Shown here piece by piece: positions 1 through 6,048 of a stretch of 6,048 nt of DNA. The stretch comes from an uncultured Pseudomonadota bacterium (GTDB lineage Bacteria > Pseudomonadota > Alphaproteobacteria > RF32 > CAG-239). The stretch spans positions 1 through 6,048 of the forward strand of contig CACXFX010000041.1 of assembly GCA_902767055.1 (NCBI GenBank), given 5' to 3'. How positions within the stretch are numbered: the first letter of the stretch is position 1; each line of letters starts with the position of its first letter. Under the pieces are notes generated by a model. The model saw only the letters and a list, made by a program, of their open reading frames with translations. It had not been told where the DNA came from and ran no database searches. The translations under genes and the position numbers were made by a program.

Positions 1-78
1 GAAAAACGTATCTATACCATTGAAGAAGCCAATGCTGTTGCCGGCGCTAGAAACCGTGTGTCGATAAAATATCGCTAA
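1..78 (+). CDS. 3' end of an unidentified protein (partial)
   Basis: Frame 1 is open from the left edge to a TAA at 76-78 and gives the last 25 residues of a protein, ending in NRVSIKYR. The reading frame is the only coding explanation for the bases left of der. The terminal 'RNRVSIKYR' faintly recalls the NRRVEI-type C-terminus of OmpA-like peptidoglycan-binding domains, but this is far too short to assign and I do not name a function. The gene converges on der: its stop codon overlaps the der stop by 4 bases (75-78), so no intergenic terminator separates them. Confidence is moderate that this is coding and very low for any identity. Confidence 0.5.
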   Translation, partial: EKRIYTIEEANAVAGARNRVSIKYR

Positions 79-1424
79 TCTCTGTTTTTATAGGGGTTAT
101 CGGATTTGCGGACGCTTATTCTCAAGGGAACGCCTTTAAGGTCAAATGTGTCGCGCAGGCTGTTTGTCAGATATCTTAAATACGAATCCGGTAATCCTTC
201 GGGATTGCTTGAGAAAATATAAAATGACGGCGGACGAATTTTGGCTTGTGTAATGTATTTGAGTTTAATACGGCGCTTGTTTTTGCCGAGCGGCGGTTGG
301 TTTTGCTCTAATGCGTCGGCAAACCACTGATTGAGCGGAGATGTCGGAATACGCATATTCCATCTTTGATAGACCCTTAAAACGGCATCCATTAATTTAT
401 TTAAGCCCTCTTTTTTCAAAGCGGAAATTGTCACTGTTTCAATACCCGAAACTTGTGTCAACGATGTTTGAAGCTTGTCATTTAAGCGTTCAATCGTTTT
501 TTGACGATCGGCGATATCCCATTTGTTGACTGCGATGACAAGGGCTCGCCCTTCGTCAATAACCTGGCGCGCGATAGTCAAATCCTGCTTATCCAAGACG
601 GCATCGGCATCAAGAACCAAAACAACGACTTGAGCCATAAAAGCGGCATGTTTGGTTGCGGCGGCAGACATTTTTTCTAAGCTGTCCGTGATTTTGCTTT
701 GGCGTCTTAAGCCTGCCGTATCGACCAAGTTAATCGTATGGCCTTTATAGCTCCAAGAAGATTTTATCGCATCACGCGTGATACCGGCCTCAGGGCCTGT
801 CAACATCCGGTTTGTTCCCAAAAGAGCATTAACGAGTGTTGATTTGCCGACATTCGGTCGTCCGACGATAGCCAAATCAATCGGCATATCTTTTGTATCG
901 TTTTGTTCAAAAGACTCTTCGGTGTCTTCTTTTGTGTCATACTCTTTTAAGATTGTATATAAATCTTCCAACCCCAAACCATGTTCGGCCGAAAACGGTA
1001 TCGGCTCACCAAGGCCGAGTTTATAAGCTTCAAAAACAGAATCTTCCTGAGCTTTGCCCTCACATTTGTTGGCAATCAAAAAAGTGGGTTTGGCGCTTTG
1101 TCTGACAAGAGAGGCAAAAATCTCATCATACGGATGAAGTCCGGAACGTGCGTCAATCATAAAAAGACAAATGTCAGCCTCATCAATCGCGTGTTTTGTT
1201 TGTTCAAACATACGTTTTTCGATACTGCCTTCAGAGCCTTGTTCAAAACCTGCGGTATCAATCAAATTAAGTTTAATGCCGCGGAAATCTGCCATCGTCT
1301 CTTTTCTGTCACGCGTAACGCCCGGTTTGTCATGAACAATCGCGATTTTGCGACCGGCCAAGCGATTAAAAAGCGTTGATTTACCGACGTTCGGCCGTCC
1401 GATGATGGCAACTTTTAAAACCAT
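75..1424 (-). CDS. der: Ribosome biogenesis GTPase Der (EngA)
   Basis: Tandem-domain GTPase needed for late assembly of the 50S ribosomal subunit in the cytoplasm. At 449 residues it has normal family length. GTPase domain 1 shows G1 GRPNVGKS at 9-16, G2 TRD at 37-39, G3 DTAG at 56-59, G4 NKCE at 119-122 and G5 SAE at 145-147. An acidic linker (about 161-180) leads to domain 2, with G1 GRPNVGKS at 188-195, TRDA at 216-219, DTAGLRR at 235-241, NKWD at 300-303 and SAL at 334-336. The C-terminal KH-like domain (about 355-445) includes the basic KNKRRIKLKY stretch at 381-390. The double G domain plus KH layout is unique to Der, so identification is firm. The ATG is preceded by AGAGG five bases upstream. 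It is the last gene of the operon, 12 bases after bamB. The G4 of domain 1 has Glu where Asp is classical; both P-loops are intact. Confidence 0.97.
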   Translation of the reverse strand: MVLKVAIIGRPNVGKSTLFNRLAGRKIAIVHDKPGVTRDRKETMADFRGIKLNLIDTAGFEQGSEGSIEKRMFEQTKHAIDEADICLFMIDARSGLHPYDEIFASLVRQSAKPTFLIANKCEGKAQEDSVFEAYKLGLGEPIPFSAEHGLGLEDLYTILKEYDTKEDTEESFEQNDTKDMPIDLAIVGRPNVGKSTLVNALLGTNRMLTGPEAGITRDAIKSSWSYKGHTINLVDTAGLRRQSKITDSLEKMSAAATKHAAFMAQVVVLVLDADAVLDKQDLTIARQVIDEGRALVIAVNKWDIADRQKTIERLNDKLQTSLTQVSGIETVTISALKKEGLNKLMDAVLRVYQRWNMRIPTSPLNQWFADALEQNQPPLGKNKRRIKLKYITQAKIRPPSFYIFSSNPEGLPDSYLRYLTNSLRDTFDLKGVPLRISVRKSDNPYKNRD

Positions 1425-1436
1425 TTTTTCCTCTGT

Positions 1437-2759
1437 CTAGCGAAAAGCAATTAAATGTGCGTTGTTTGTCGTAAAAATAACCGTTTGTTCAGCCGCAATC
1501 GGCGCAAAAGGCAAATCCTGTTTTAAATCAAATTGACTGATTTTTGTGCCGTTTTCGGGTTTAAACATATAAACGACGCCGTCTGAGGCTGTGACAACGA
1601 GACGCCCCTGAACCATAATCGGCCCGTATAAATGAATTTGCGCGCGCTCTTTAATTTTAAGGTGTTCTAAGGGCGAAATCTGCCACAATGTCGAGCCGTC
1701 TTTTAAGCTTAAAGCAACAAGTTGACCCTCTTGGGTGATAAGGTATATTGCCTCATTGTTGACGAGTGGTGTTTGTGTTCCGGATAAGGCGCGTTGCCAT
1801 AAAACATCACCGTTTTCAATGTCAAAAGCCAAAGTGACGCGACTGTTACCGACCGCAATGACTTTTTTATCGGTTATAACCGGTGAAGCTTTAACCGCAT
1901 TAATCGAAGACGGTGCGCTTAAATCATCAAGGTTAACGAGGTTGTTTGAAAACAACGGATATCCGAGCCGCGCATTGAATGCCATAATTTCGCCATTTGA
2001 AAAGGCGGCAACCAGTGTTTTTGTTTTTGCATCGTAAGCAGGTGCGGCGCCTCCGGCCAAAACGGTATCTTCGGAAGAAATTTCATATTTCCATATAACA
2101 GAACCGTCATCAGAATTTAAGGCAAATAACTGATTGTCAATGGTTATGGCAAACAATTTTCCATCCCCAAGTGCCGGTGAGGTGCGAAACGGTACATTTA
2201 AATCCTTGCGCCAAAGCATATCACCCGTCAAAGCATCAATAGCTGCGACAGTGCCAAAACCTGTCAAAGCATAGATTTTTTTACCGTCCGAAGCAAGTCC
2301 CGCGCCATTTAAAGCACTTGATGAATCATTTTGGATTAACGGCTTGATTTTTTGGCGAAAAACTCTTTTTCCGTCTTTTAAATCAAAAGCATATACCGTC
2401 CCGTTGACATCTTGAGCATATATCAAACCGTTATCAATAATCGGTTTTGAAAGCAAAAAGTTACGGCTTGATGCGCCATGTTCAAACGAAGCGGAAAAAA
2501 CTTCCTCCAAAGTGCCGGAGGCTTTAACATTCGGAGCCAGATGATGAGCATTGGCGTTTAGCTGCGGCCATGAAACGATATTTTCGGCCGGCGAAGTTTT
2601 AATTTTTAAGCTTTGTGCTTTTACGGTATCGCTGTCTGATTTTAAATCAATCACGGCAACTCGCCTGCCTTCCGGCAATTTCTTGTCACTTGAGAAAAAT
2701 GAACAAGATGCAAGAAAGAAGGCAAGACAAAAGACAAAAATATTCTTTAATCGCAACAT
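1437..2759 (-). CDS. bamB: Outer membrane assembly lipoprotein BamB (PQQ-like beta-propeller)
   Basis: Lipoprotein of the BAM complex, which folds beta-barrel proteins into the outer membrane; BamB binds BamA from the periplasmic side. The 440-residue product begins with a lipoprotein signal: positive MLRLK, a hydrophobic core, then the lipobox LASC with the acylated Cys at residue 19. Serine at +2 fits sorting to the outer membrane. After a linker and a 'SWPQLNAN' segment (63-70), there are about eight propeller-type repeats with the pattern hydrophobic strand, G-x-(V/L)-x-A-(F/L/I), D-x-x-(T/D)-G, (L/I)-W. They start near 111, 160, 200, 245, 298, 336, 384 and 425, and the last strand closes the ring at the C-terminus. 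This matches an eight-bladed PQQ-like propeller. Its place between a YfgM-like gene and der is the usual proteobacterial order and supports BamB over other PQQ-repeat proteins. AAAGG lies 9 bases before the ATG; the gene follows its upstream neighbour by 22 bases. Confidence 0.92.
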   Translation of the reverse strand: MLRLKNIFVFCLAFFLASCSFFSSDKKLPEGRRVAVIDLKSDSDTVKAQSLKIKTSPAENIVSWPQLNANAHHLAPNVKASGTLEEVFSASFEHGASSRNFLLSKPIIDNGLIYAQDVNGTVYAFDLKDGKRVFRQKIKPLIQNDSSSALNGAGLASDGKKIYALTGFGTVAAIDALTGDMLWRKDLNVPFRTSPALGDGKLFAITIDNQLFALNSDDGSVIWKYEISSEDTVLAGGAAPAYDAKTKTLVAAFSNGEIMAFNARLGYPLFSNNLVNLDDLSAPSSINAVKASPVITDKKVIAVGNSRVTLAFDIENGDVLWQRALSGTQTPLVNNEAIYLITQEGQLVALSLKDGSTLWQISPLEHLKIKERAQIHLYGPIMVQGRLVVTASDGVVYMFKPENGTKISQFDLKQDLPFAPIAAEQTVIFTTNNAHLIAFR

Positions 2760-2781
2760 CTGTCAAAGCCTTTGAAAAAAA

Positions 2782-3549
2782 TTACATATCTGAAATTGAG
2801 GTGGACATATCTTGAATACGTGTACGAAATTCATCAGATGTGCGGCTGTCTTGTAAAATTTGCTGATAAAGATCGCGTGCTTTGTCAATTTGTCCGTCTT
2901 TTATGGCGGCCATTGCTAAATATTCTTTTGCAATCGGGGTCCAAGAATCATCCGCGGCAATCACAGGCAGCAAAAGAGCCTCAATTTCATCGAAAGTTGC
3001 TGTGTCGACTTTGCGCGCGGCAAGTTTAAGAGCAGCTAAATTGCGTACTCTCGGATTAAGTTCATCGTTTGAAGCAAGTGCGCCGAGCATATTGAACGCA
3101 TCTTCGTCTTTGTTCATATCAAACAGAACATCGGCAATTTGAATACGGGCAAGTTCACTGTATATGCCGTAATTGCCGCTCGCGATTTTTTCAAGTGCAT
3201 TTAAGGTATCTTCAAGCGTTGAGGCTGAATTTGCAGCAAGGTATGTATCCGTTTTGGCTTTGAATTGATTGTCGCGCCAGTTTTTAATTGTTTCGAAACT
3301 GACTGTCGCGCTTAAAATTAAAACAACAAACAGTATAATAAATAAGCCGTATTTTTGAAAGAAAACTTTCATATTATCGTTTTTGACTTCTTCATCAACT
3401 TCCATGATGAACGCATCAACAGCAGCATCATCGACTACCGGTGTCGATGGTTTTTTAATTTCGACAGCGGGCGTCTTTGTAGCAGGTGCTTTTCTTTTTG
3501 CAACGGGTTTTGTTGTCTTTTTTGTGTTTTTTTTCAATTCTTTTGCCAT
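2782..3549 (-). CDS. YfgM-like (TPR_21-type) membrane-anchored periplasmic protein
   Basis: The 255-residue product has three parts: a cytoplasmic N-terminal tail rich in Lys, Thr, Pro and Ala (1-37), an acidic segment DEEVKND (52-58), one membrane helix (about 67-85), and an alpha-helical region to the end. The helical region has TPR-like spacing, for example 'ELARIQIADVLF', 'NLAALKLAARK', 'EYLAMAAIKDGQIDKA'. This single-pass anchor plus helical repeats matches the YfgM/TPR_21 family; in E. coli YfgM contacts the SecYEG translocon and periplasmic chaperones. Position directly before bamB-der supports the assignment. The chosen start has AAAGGA seven bases upstream. A longer frame begins 15 codons earlier, at 3594, but that ATG lies upstream of the -10 box of the likely promoter and has no ribosome site. 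The family is well supported; the exact role in this organism is inferred. I withhold a gene symbol because orthology to yfgM is not proven. Confidence 0.82.
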   Translation of the reverse strand: MAKELKKNTKKTTKPVAKRKAPATKTPAVEIKKPSTPVVDDAAVDAFIMEVDEEVKNDNMKVFFQKYGLFIILFVVLILSATVSFETIKNWRDNQFKAKTDTYLAANSASTLEDTLNALEKIASGNYGIYSELARIQIADVLFDMNKDEDAFNMLGALASNDELNPRVRNLAALKLAARKVDTATFDEIEALLLPVIAADDSWTPIAKEYLAMAAIKDGQIDKARDLYQQILQDSRTSDEFRTRIQDMSTSISDM

Positions 3550-3556
3550 TTTATTA

Positions 3557-3562
3557 TCCTTT
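3557..3562 (-). promoter_or_regulatory. Ribosome binding site that fixes the start at 3549
   Basis: On the minus strand the sequence reads AAAGGA followed by a 7-base spacer (TAATAAA) and ATG. It is a clear Shine-Dalgarno match and favours the 255-residue form of the YfgM-like protein over the upstream in-frame ATG at 3594. Confidence 0.75.
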
Positions 3563-3582
3563 ATAAAGTATGAGTTAGAACT

Positions 3583-3610
3583 AATATAAAACAATTTTTA
3601 AATTTATCAA
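3583..3610 (-). promoter_or_regulatory. Candidate sigma-70-type promoter of the yfgM-like/bamB/der operon
   Basis: On the minus strand there is a -35-like TTGATA (3605-3610, five of six to TTGACA), a 16-base spacer and a -10-like TATATT (3583-3588, five of six to TATAAT). Transcription would begin near 3576, giving a leader of about 27 bases before the ATG at 3549. The site sits in the only gap of notable size (67 bases) upstream of the three tightly packed genes, so it is the natural operon promoter. The surrounding DNA is AT-rich, which raises the chance of accidental matches. Confidence 0.55.
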
Positions 3611-3616
3611 TCGATT

Positions 3617-4798
3617 TTATTGATTTATTTCATTGACCAAAAATCCCCTTATCCAACGCAAGTCTTCGGGTGAAAGTTTGTTAAATACCGTCACGACGTC
3701 TTTGTCCGTCAAAAGATTTAAGGCATAACGGTCTGTCGTCGGTGTGTAAGAAATATCAATTCCTTTCAGTTTTGCAAACGGAATAATGGTATCTTGGTAT
3801 GAAATGCCTAAAATTTTGCGAAAAACGATGATTTTTTGGTTGTGAATCAAAATAATGTCGCGGACAATAAGATTTAAATAAGCATAAATCACAAGTGTCA
3901 AAAGCGCAATATAAAATAAGAAAATCACATATTGGGGCAGATAAAGCATCAAGATTTTGCGGCTGTATACGCCATAACAGAATAAAGCGCCCAAAACAGT
4001 AATGACGGCAACATTCAAATTGCTGTAAAAATCATAAATGAAGTGCTTCATTTTTATCATTTTTTTATCTTGTTTTTGTTTGGCTACAAAATTTTGAGAA
4101 TGTGTTTTGCCCGACAAAAAGTTTTGCGGCAGATGCCAGCTTTTAACAACATCGGGATAAGGTCTTTCCATATCTCGAATGCTGTGTGAAACCATGCCTT
4201 TGTCTGATATATGTATCGGCGGCAAATGAAATTCAAGGGCAAAATCGCGCCACAATCGGCGTACCTTTTTAGAATTGGTGCTGATATAAAGCGGTACGAT
4301 TTTGGAATTGTCTTTATGATAAAGTTCAATGATAAATTTGTTTTTATTTAAAATACCGTATTGGCAGAATTTTAGGCGAAGTCGAACACCGGCATAATTT
4401 GACAATTTTTCTTCAAAAGAATTGGGCCTGCCGATAAAAGGATAATCACGCACCGAAACCATATTACCGTCAAAAGAAACGACCTTAAAGCGCATATCAA
4501 AAAATGTCGATACAAGAACCAAACCCGCACCCAAGATCATCATCAACCAACCGAATGTTTCGGTTGAAATAAATTGATGCGGTTTGAAAGCACCGTTGGC
4601 AACGATTGTATCTAAATCCGTCGTTCCCGAAATTGTATCAAAGGTCAGCAAACAAACGCCGCCGGCAAAAAAGAACAGGCCGAACAAAAAACCGAAGAAC
4701 AATACGTATGGTGAAACACGGTCAATCGATTTTGCAGGCAAAGCCGTCGTATCAAGATAAAATTTTTGACCGTAATGTTCGCGAAAATATTGTTTCAT
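3617..4798 (-). CDS. Uncharacterised membrane protein with duplicated TM-hairpin/bPH-like units
   Basis: I do not recognise a named gene. The 393-residue product has two similar halves. Each has a pair of membrane helices (about 30-52 and 82-100; then 260-278 and 284-311) followed by a domain of alternating beta strands ending in a helix with a Trp-containing 'LRxxW/LRWIR' theme (104-190 and 313-390). 'KVVSFDGNMVSVRDYPFIG' in the first half lines up with 'DIILIHNQKIIVFRKILG' in the second. The endings 'KKVRRLWRDFALEF' and 'EDLRWIRGFLVNEI' also match. This layout resembles membrane-bound bacterial PH (bPH/YdbS-YdbT type) proteins; that is inference from architecture. Both soluble domains are predicted to face the cytoplasm. 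A polar, Lys/Gln-rich stretch (about 200-255) links the halves. I chose ATG at 4798 because GAAGGA lies six bases upstream; an ATG six codons earlier (4816) has none. The gene lies 67 bases before the YfgM-like start, on the same strand, so read-through into the operon is possible. Confidence 0.72.
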   Translation of the reverse strand: MKQYFREHYGQKFYLDTTALPAKSIDRVSPYVLFFGFLFGLFFFAGGVCLLTFDTISGTTDLDTIVANGAFKPHQFISTETFGWLMMILGAGLVLVSTFFDMRFKVVSFDGNMVSVRDYPFIGRPNSFEEKLSNYAGVRLRLKFCQYGILNKNKFIIELYHKDNSKIVPLYISTNSKKVRRLWRDFALEFHLPPIHISDKGMVSHSIRDMERPYPDVVKSWHLPQNFLSGKTHSQNFVAKQKQDKKMIKMKHFIYDFYSNLNVAVITVLGALFCYGVYSRKILMLYLPQYVIFLFYIALLTLVIYAYLNLIVRDIILIHNQKIIVFRKILGISYQDTIIPFAKLKGIDISYTPTTDRYALNLLTDKDVVTVFNKLSPEDLRWIRGFLVNEINQ

Positions 4799-4804
4799 AT
4801 TCAA

Positions 4805-4810
4805 TCCTTC
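4805..4810 (-). promoter_or_regulatory. Ribosome binding site that fixes the start at 4798
   Basis: The minus strand reads GAAGGA, a 6-base spacer (TTGAAT), then ATG at 4798. This selects the 393-residue form of the duplicated membrane protein; the alternative ATG at 4816 is preceded only by A/T-rich sequence without a purine-rich site. Confidence 0.7.
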
Positions 4811-4840
4811 ATACAATTTTTTTCAGATATTGATAACAAT

Positions 4841-4846
4841 ACTATA
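4841..4846 (-). promoter_or_regulatory. Candidate -10 element for the minus-strand membrane-protein gene
   Basis: The minus strand reads TATAGT (five of six to TATAAT), preceded directly by TTTG. A start near 4834 would leave a leader of about 35 bases before the ATG at 4798. I found no convincing -35 box 16-18 bases upstream, so this is a weak call in very AT-rich DNA. Confidence 0.35.
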
Positions 4847-4876
4847 CAAAGTTTAAAAAAATATGCACTAAGTTTT

Positions 4877-4892
4877 TTTTGTTTTAACAAAA
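4877..4892. repeat. Short perfect palindrome, possible operator
   Basis: TTTTGTT-TT-AACAAAA forms two 7-base arms around a 2-base centre. It lies 17 bases upstream of the candidate -10 element at 4910-4915, where a regulator could act on the plus-strand gene. The half-site TTTTGTT occurs again at 4904-4910. The region is so A/T-rich that chance is a real alternative. Confidence 0.3.
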
Positions 4893-4906
4893 GTTTTAAA
4901 TATTTT

Positions 4907-4915
4907 TGTTAGAAT
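4907..4915 (+). promoter_or_regulatory. Candidate extended -10 promoter for the signalling gene
   Basis: TTGTTAGAAT contains TAGAAT (4910-4915, five of six to TATAAT) preceded by TGT, the extended -10 pattern TGn. Transcription would start near 4922, about 30 bases before the ATG at 4952. The nearest -35-like sequence, TTAACA at 4884-4889, is 20 bases away, longer than the usual spacing, so activity would rely on the extended -10 or on an activator. Confidence 0.4.
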
Positions 4916-4951
4916 CACCTTAAATCAGTCAATATTTTATGAGCTTTTGAG

Positions 4952-6048
4952 ATGTTGTTTGCAAGTTTTTTTCAAGGGATAACGGAATTTTTGTTCGGTG
5001 TTTCCGTTATGGTATTTTTTGCTTTTAGTTCATGGTATGCTGTTTGTGGCAAAAAAAATAAAGGTCTTTACGAGGTTTTTTTCGGTTTTTTGATTTATTT
5101 GACGGCATCGGCATTTGATGCTCAGTACCAGTTTTTTATTTTCTATGGTGTATCGCCTGAAATTTTAAGCTTTTTAAGGTTGCTCGGATCTGTCGGGGCA
5201 AGTGTCTTGTTTTTGATGGGATCATCTGAAATTTTGTTGCAAAAAAAGCTTTCAATGACAATCATATTTTTGTTTATCAGTATCGGGATTGTTTTAAGTT
5301 TTTATACTGTATTTATTGCCAACAGTGCCGAAATGAAAATTATCATCGATTCGATTTTGCCTCTTGTCGGATTGATTTATCTGTTTTTAAGTCTGGTTTC
5401 AAAACAGAATTTGAAAAAACATCTCGGGCACGTTTTTGGGGCGTTATCTGTCTTCGGAATGATAGAGCAAATCGGGCTTTATTTGTTTTTAGGTGTTAAT
5501 TATTCATTTGTTTTTACGCTTGTTTTAATGCTTATGTTGACGGCATCGTATTTTATGATGGCTTCAGAGACGACGCAAGAAGAAAAAATTTTGCTTGAAA
5601 ACAAGCTTGGTGAAATAAATAGCGATATGAACAGTATTATTAAGTCTTCACCTTTCCCGATCATTATTTCAAAATTGACCGATGATACGGTTATGTTTGC
5701 CAATCAGAACGCCTTAAAGCTTTTTGAACTTAATCTTGCGGAATTACATCGTTATCATTTCAAGGACTTTTTTGTAGATGCGGATAATCGAAAATTGTTG
5801 CTTGAAAAATTGGAACACTTCAAAGAAATTCAGGATTTTGAAATTTTAGTCAAAACCAGTATCGGAGAAACGCCCTTTTGGTTGATGGTTTCGGCAAATA
5901 TTATCAATTATCAGGGGGCGATGGCGCTTTATTGTGCTTTTCAGGATATCACGGCACGTAAACAACGTGAAAAAGCATTGCAAAATCAAGCAGACAGAGA
6001 TCCGTTAACAGCTATTTACAATCGTCGTTATTTTGAAAAAACGGTAAC
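4952..6048 (+). CDS. Membrane-bound PAS-GGDEF sensor, probable diguanylate cyclase (5' part)
   Basis: The frame is open for 365 complete codons and runs off the right edge. The N-terminal 205 residues are strongly hydrophobic, with about seven helices (near 9-30, 40-60, 70-90, 103-123, 131-149, 157-179 and 183-204). A short, charged, probably coiled linker follows (205-228). A PAS domain spans about 226-336: 'SSPFPIIIS' and 'FANQNALKLFEL' early, 'FKDFF' in the middle, and the typical exit 'AFQDITARKQRE'. The last residues, DRDPLTAIYNRRYF (348-361), are the signature opening of a GGDEF domain, so the product should make or bind cyclic di-GMP in response to a membrane or PAS signal. Whether the GG(D/E)EF catalytic loop is intact, and whether an EAL domain follows, lies outside the window. 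The ATG at 4952 is the first in frame after a TGA at 4940-4942; its ribosome site is weak (TTTTGAG directly before it). Confidence 0.85.
   Translation, partial: MLFASFFQGITEFLFGVSVMVFFAFSSWYAVCGKKNKGLYEVFFGFLIYLTASAFDAQYQFFIFYGVSPEILSFLRLLGSVGASVLFLMGSSEILLQKKLSMTIIFLFISIGIVLSFYTVFIANSAEMKIIIDSILPLVGLIYLFLSLVSKQNLKKHLGHVFGALSVFGMIEQIGLYLFLGVNYSFVFTLVLMLMLTASYFMMASETTQEEKILLENKLGEINSDMNSIIKSSPFPIIISKLTDDTVMFANQNALKLFELNLAELHRYHFKDFFVDADNRKLLLEKLEHFKEIQDFEILVKTSIGETPFWLMVSANIINYQGAMALYCAFQDITARKQREKALQNQADRDPLTAIYNRRYFEKTV

Larger units (their letters stand above)
4799..4951. other. Divergent AT-rich intergenic region
   Basis: These 153 bases separate the divergent starts at 4798 (minus) and 4952 (plus) and must hold control signals for both. 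They contain long A and T runs, the candidate -10 elements described at 4841-4846 and 4910-4915, and the short palindrome at 4877-4892. I see no coding frame longer than a few codons, no tRNA and no structured RNA. Confidence 0.6.

Noticed and set aside
981..1379. 132-codon plus-strand open frame opposite der
   Set aside because: It lies wholly inside a firmly identified gene on the other strand, has no ribosome site or family resemblance, and is explained as a shadow frame.
3355..3589. Plus-strand frames rich in Phe and Cys opposite the YfgM-like N-terminus
   Set aside because: They are the complement of the Lys-rich tail (AAA/AAG read as TTT/CTT), so the hydrophobic look is an artefact.
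3550..3594. N-terminal extension of the YfgM-like protein to an ATG at 3594
   Set aside because: No ribosome site precedes it, it lies upstream of the probable -10 box, and the extra residues do not look like the family.
3600..3630. Imperfect inverted repeat (arms 3600-3611 and 3619-3630, 10 of 12 pairs) at the end of the bPH-like gene, considered as a terminator
   Set aside because: The stem is almost entirely A-U, overlaps the stop codon and the -35 of the next promoter, and lacks a clean U-tract. It would be unstable.
4852..4900. A/T-rich runs considered as a rho-independent terminator or AT-rich binding element
   Set aside because: There is no GC-containing stem before the T-run, and both flanking genes start here instead of ending.
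5500..5703. 67-codon minus-strand open frame inside the GGDEF gene
   Set aside because: It is antisense to a well-supported membrane/PAS coding region and has no recognisable features.

Overview
The window looks like chromosomal DNA from an AT-rich Gram-negative proteobacterium. An outer-membrane BAM lipoprotein (BamB) sits beside the ribosome-assembly GTPase Der and an inner-membrane YfgM-type protein, in the same gene order as yfgM-bamB-der of E. coli. I lean towards Alphaproteobacteria. The first GTPase domain of Der has an NKxE-type G4 motif, and the YfgM-like protein carries an acidic 'EVDEEVKND' segment just before its membrane helix. I associate both with that class. The placement is inference, and I cannot name a genus.

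Layout from left to right. Positions 1-78 hold the last 25 codons of an unidentified plus-strand gene, which overlaps the end of der by 4 bases (convergent stop codons). Positions 75-3549 (minus strand) are a compact three-gene operon, transcribed right to left: a YfgM/TPR_21-like membrane-anchored periplasmic protein, then bamB, then der, with gaps of 22 and 12 bases. A good sigma-70-like promoter lies in the 67-base gap upstream (3583-3610). Positions 3617-4798 (minus strand) encode a 393-residue membrane protein that I cannot assign to a named gene. It is built from two copies of a unit made of a transmembrane hairpin followed by a beta-rich domain, and it resembles membrane-bound bacterial PH (bPH)-type proteins. 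Positions 4799-4951 are a divergent, very AT-rich intergenic region with candidate promoters in both directions and a short palindrome. From 4952 to the right edge (plus strand) runs the 5' part of a signalling gene: about seven membrane helices, a short linker, a PAS domain and the first residues of a GGDEF (diguanylate cyclase) domain. The window ends before its catalytic motif.

How they fit together: the operon joins outer-membrane protein assembly (BamB), a periplasm-facing helper that in E. coli associates with the Sec translocon (YfgM), and 50S ribosome maturation (Der). This is conserved housekeeping synteny. The two genes to the right are divergent from each other and have no evident functional link to the operon. 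I saw no mobile element, CRISPR array, tRNA, rRNA or recognisable riboswitch. The least explained item is the duplicated hairpin/beta-domain membrane protein. The rest is ordinary.
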